Below are positions 61,634-64,000 of a stretch of 64,000 bases of DNA, in pieces. Under the pieces are notes generated by a model that saw nothing but the letters and a program-made list of their open reading frames with translations, had not been told where the DNA came from and made no database searches. Position 1 is the stretch's first letter; each line of letters opens with the position of its first letter. The stretch is from Megalobrama amblycephala (Eukaryota > Chordata > Actinopteri > Cypriniformes > Xenocyprididae), in contig NC_063053.1 in the NCBI RefSeq assembly GCF_018812025.1, forward strand, positions 7,417,623 to 7,481,622, written 5' to 3'. The position numbers and the translations under genes are program-made.

Positions 61634-62619
61634 AAAGGGTTAGTTCACCCAAAAATTTAATTTCTGTCATTAATTACTCACCCTTCTTTCATCTTCGGAA
61701 CACAAATTAAGATATTTTTGATGAAATCCAAGGTTGTTTTTTTTTATCCTCCATAGAAAGCAATGCAATTACCATCATTCAAGGTTCAGAAAAGTAGTAA
61801 AGACATTGTTAAAATAGTCAACGTGACTGCAGTGGTTCAACCTTAATGCTACGAAGCGACGAGAATAATTTTTGTGCGCAAAAACTAAAAAATAATGACT
61901 TTATTTAACAATTTGAAATGGCGTTTTAAAAATGAAAAGGATCCTCGCCTACACTGGCGTTTCAGAATTGCTCTCCATCTACACTACACGACCGAAAATG
62001 CACGTCACATGACCGTTCATGCACACTGGGCATGCGCGTACAAGAGTAAACAGTTACCTCTTGCACATGTAGGTAGCTGCAGTATTGAGAAACTGCAGAG
62101 TTTAACTGCACAATGGCTGCTAAAAATGACAACAAAGCCAGCAAAGATTGAAGTTCAGCCTCCATGTTATGGTTTACACGGTCGTCAAAGACACGGCAAT
62201 GTTTTCAAAAGTCTCCGTTTTGGTCCGTTTACGCTGATACGCAACCTTGGCGTTTTCAAACTAAAACGGCTCAGCAGCGTTTTCGAGGGTTGAAAATGCC
62301 GGAGTAATATAAACGACAGGCGTAACCAAAGCAAAAGTTATGCATTTTAAAACGAAAACGCACTAGTGTAAATGGGGCCTTCATAACATTACGTTTGAAC
62401 TACTGTAATCACATGGACTATTTTAACAATGTCTTTAATACCTTTCTTGAACTTGAATGACGGAAATTACATTGCTCTCTATGGGATAAAAAAAAAAAAA
62501 TCATCAAAAATATCTTAATTTGTGTTCTGAAGATGAAAGATGCTCTTACAGGTTTGGAACGACACGAGGGTGAGAAATAAATGACAGAAATTTCATTTTT
62601 GAGTGAACTAACCCTTTAA
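61634..62619. mobile_element. 'AGTTCACCC' MITE interrupted by a second element
   Basis: Ends AAAGGGTTAGTTCACCCAAA and the reverse complement of TAAAGGGTTAGTTCACTCAA. Inner phrases ('cttcggaacacaaattaaga') match 3810-4313. About 61918-62385 is foreign to that family: it has 'ggatcctcgcctacactggc' on one side and 'cgcactagtgtaaatggggc' on the other, ends of another fish DNA element. The nested element is therefore the younger one. Confidence 0.75.
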
Positions 62620-63677
62620 TATATCCTTGCTGAATAAAAGTACTAATTTCTTACTGACTCCACAGTATTGTACATATGAGCAAACACTCTCTACCTTCTG
62701 AATTTCTGTGAGGCCACAAAGTCAATTCTATTTCCAAAAAGTCAAGCAAACAACAAAAACAGAGAAGCACAACATGTTATGAAAAACTATCACGAAGTCT
62801 CAAGAGGCCGCATTCCATTGTCATGATAATTACACCTTTGCTCAAGTGACTTGTTGAAGGCGGTGAGACTCACAGCAGGAGCAATGAAAAGAGTGATATA
62901 GTGAGAGGAGGAGGAGGAGCAGCAGAGGGGCTTGGACAAAGTGTGGGGTCTTCTGAAACAAAGCTATGTGCGAAAACAGGGGGAGGGGATGGCGAATGTC
63001 AGCACAGACACACACAACTCAGACAGAGATGAGGGGATAATGGGTCTGACCCCAGACAAAGGCGAAACATTAGCCTCTATATGCCACCCAGGAACGGCAG
63101 ACAACAGGAGCCTTCCAGAAACAAAAGGAGAAATGGGGAAACATCGAACGATCAACACCTTTGGTGATTGTTCAAAGGCACAGGACGACATTTGCTGTAT
63201 GAAAGTCGCTGGTTTGTCCTGGAATGAGAAGGCTTCACTATTTAGAGAGGTGATTGTTAGATGAGAGGAGAGTCGTAACATAATCTCCCCTCTAATGCTG
63301 CAATAACAGATGCAACCAAACTCTCCACCCAGAAAAGAAAAGAAAAAACACAGTAGCTTGAATTCAAATAAGCCGATTGTTCATGGGTCCGGTGTGAGAG
63401 TGTTGTCCAGCCCTCTGAAGCAAAGAGAAGCTGATTGTCTCATGGCTCTCTAGTGTATGAGTGTTACCCAGACTGCAGGGGGAAGGTGGGGGCACAAAGG
63501 CCCTCTGTCTTACCTGCACCGGCTCTGATTTCACAACACCGCCCGCTCCTGCTGCTACAGCTGGCCTGCCGAGTGACATTGGGCCATGAACAGTGTCTTT
63601 CCAATGTCGCAGTGCAAAGTGGAGATCGTAAGTGAGATGGAAGCTAAACCTCTGTGACTGGTGCGCATGTTTTAATG
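62620..63677. other. Intergenic, nothing recognised
   Basis: Somewhat purine-rich around 62880-63250. Overlapping frames on both strands (62932-63281) show no recognisable domain. It could contain UTR or exon sequence of a gene to the right, but I cannot support one. Confidence 0.3.
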
Positions 63678-63800
63678 CAGTGGTCTCAAACTCTGGAATT
63701 TCTAGTAATCCTAAAGACCATGGTCAGGTGTGTTTAATTAGGGTTGGAGCTAAGCCCTGCAGGGCTGTGGCCCTCCAGGAACTTAGTTTGAGAGCAATGC
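63678..63800. mobile_element. Worn hAT-type MITE
   Basis: CAGTGGTCTCAAACTC at the left and CTTAGTTTGAGAGCAATG at the right are imperfect inverted ends. The internal 'caggtgtgtttaattagggt' with 'tggagctaa' and 'ggccctccaggaactt' are typical of a very common cyprinid hAT MITE, a relative of the 5198-5248 miniature. The flanks do not give a clear 8-bp duplication. Confidence 0.7.
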
Positions 63801-64000
63801 TTTATGAAATCACATATATCATGCAATGTTAGATTTGAGATCAGGTTGGTTATTAACTTGTTGGGCCCTATAGAATCTACATAGCCGCAGATTGGCCCAT
63901 GATGACCCGTGTCCACTGTTGAAAGCACCTACAATGAGGACAAGAGTCTTAGAACTGGATCATGAAGCAATGGAAGAAGGTTGCCTGCATGGTCATGATG

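Noticed and set aside
62932..63281. Overlapping frames on both strands of about 105-110 codons
   Set aside because: Neither shows a known motif; overlapping antisense frames are expected in this less AT-rich stretch.

Overview
The window looks like vertebrate nuclear DNA from a ray-finned fish, most likely a cyprinid. It is AT-rich, its genes are split by GT-AG introns, it is dense with fish-type MITEs and hAT elements, and it carries a tandem array of toll-like receptor 4 genes, a receptor kept by cyprinids and relatives but lost in many other teleosts. All recognised genes lie on the minus strand.

Layout: (1) 103-2550, the 5' part of a TRIM-family gene (B-boxes and coiled coil, no RING) that runs off the left edge. 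(2) 3810-5603, transposon relics, including a probable solo LTR with a 51-bp hAT MITE nested in it. (3) 6436-26904, a head-to-tail array of four tlr4 copies. Copies A (6436-9456), B (9909-12543) and C (18218-20837) each have three coding exons and encode 820, 818 and 819 residues. Copy D (24302-26904) is a pseudogene with three frameshifting indels, an altered splice acceptor and a lost cysteine. The spacers hold transposons and duplicated blocks. (4) 30102-31676, a C2H2 zinc-finger gene with 11 intact fingers and at least three decayed ones, with a long 3' region and a GC-rich upstream region. (5) 36557-55343, stox1 (storkhead box 1), four coding exons giving 972 residues, with a 14.9-kb first intron full of repeats. 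(6) 55344-64000, a GC-rich stox1 upstream region with an RFX-type X-box, then repeats and no gene I can recognise.

The array is the part that reads as a system. Copies A-D share nearly identical transmembrane and TIR regions and a nearly identical start of exon 3, while the middle of the leucine-rich ectodomain differs strongly. In copy A the switch between near-identity and divergence is abrupt, which suggests gene conversion has homogenised the flanks while the ligand-facing middle diversified. All four copies have alanine where mammalian TLR4 has the BB-loop proline. Copy C is flanked by inverted repeats, and copy B has a long palindrome just upstream of its start codon. Elsewhere, stox1 has histidine at the position of human Tyr153, the site of a variant studied in pre-eclampsia. 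I found no CRISPR, tRNA, rRNA or prokaryotic feature. Transposon family names rest on terminal repeats and target-site duplications seen here, not on a library search.
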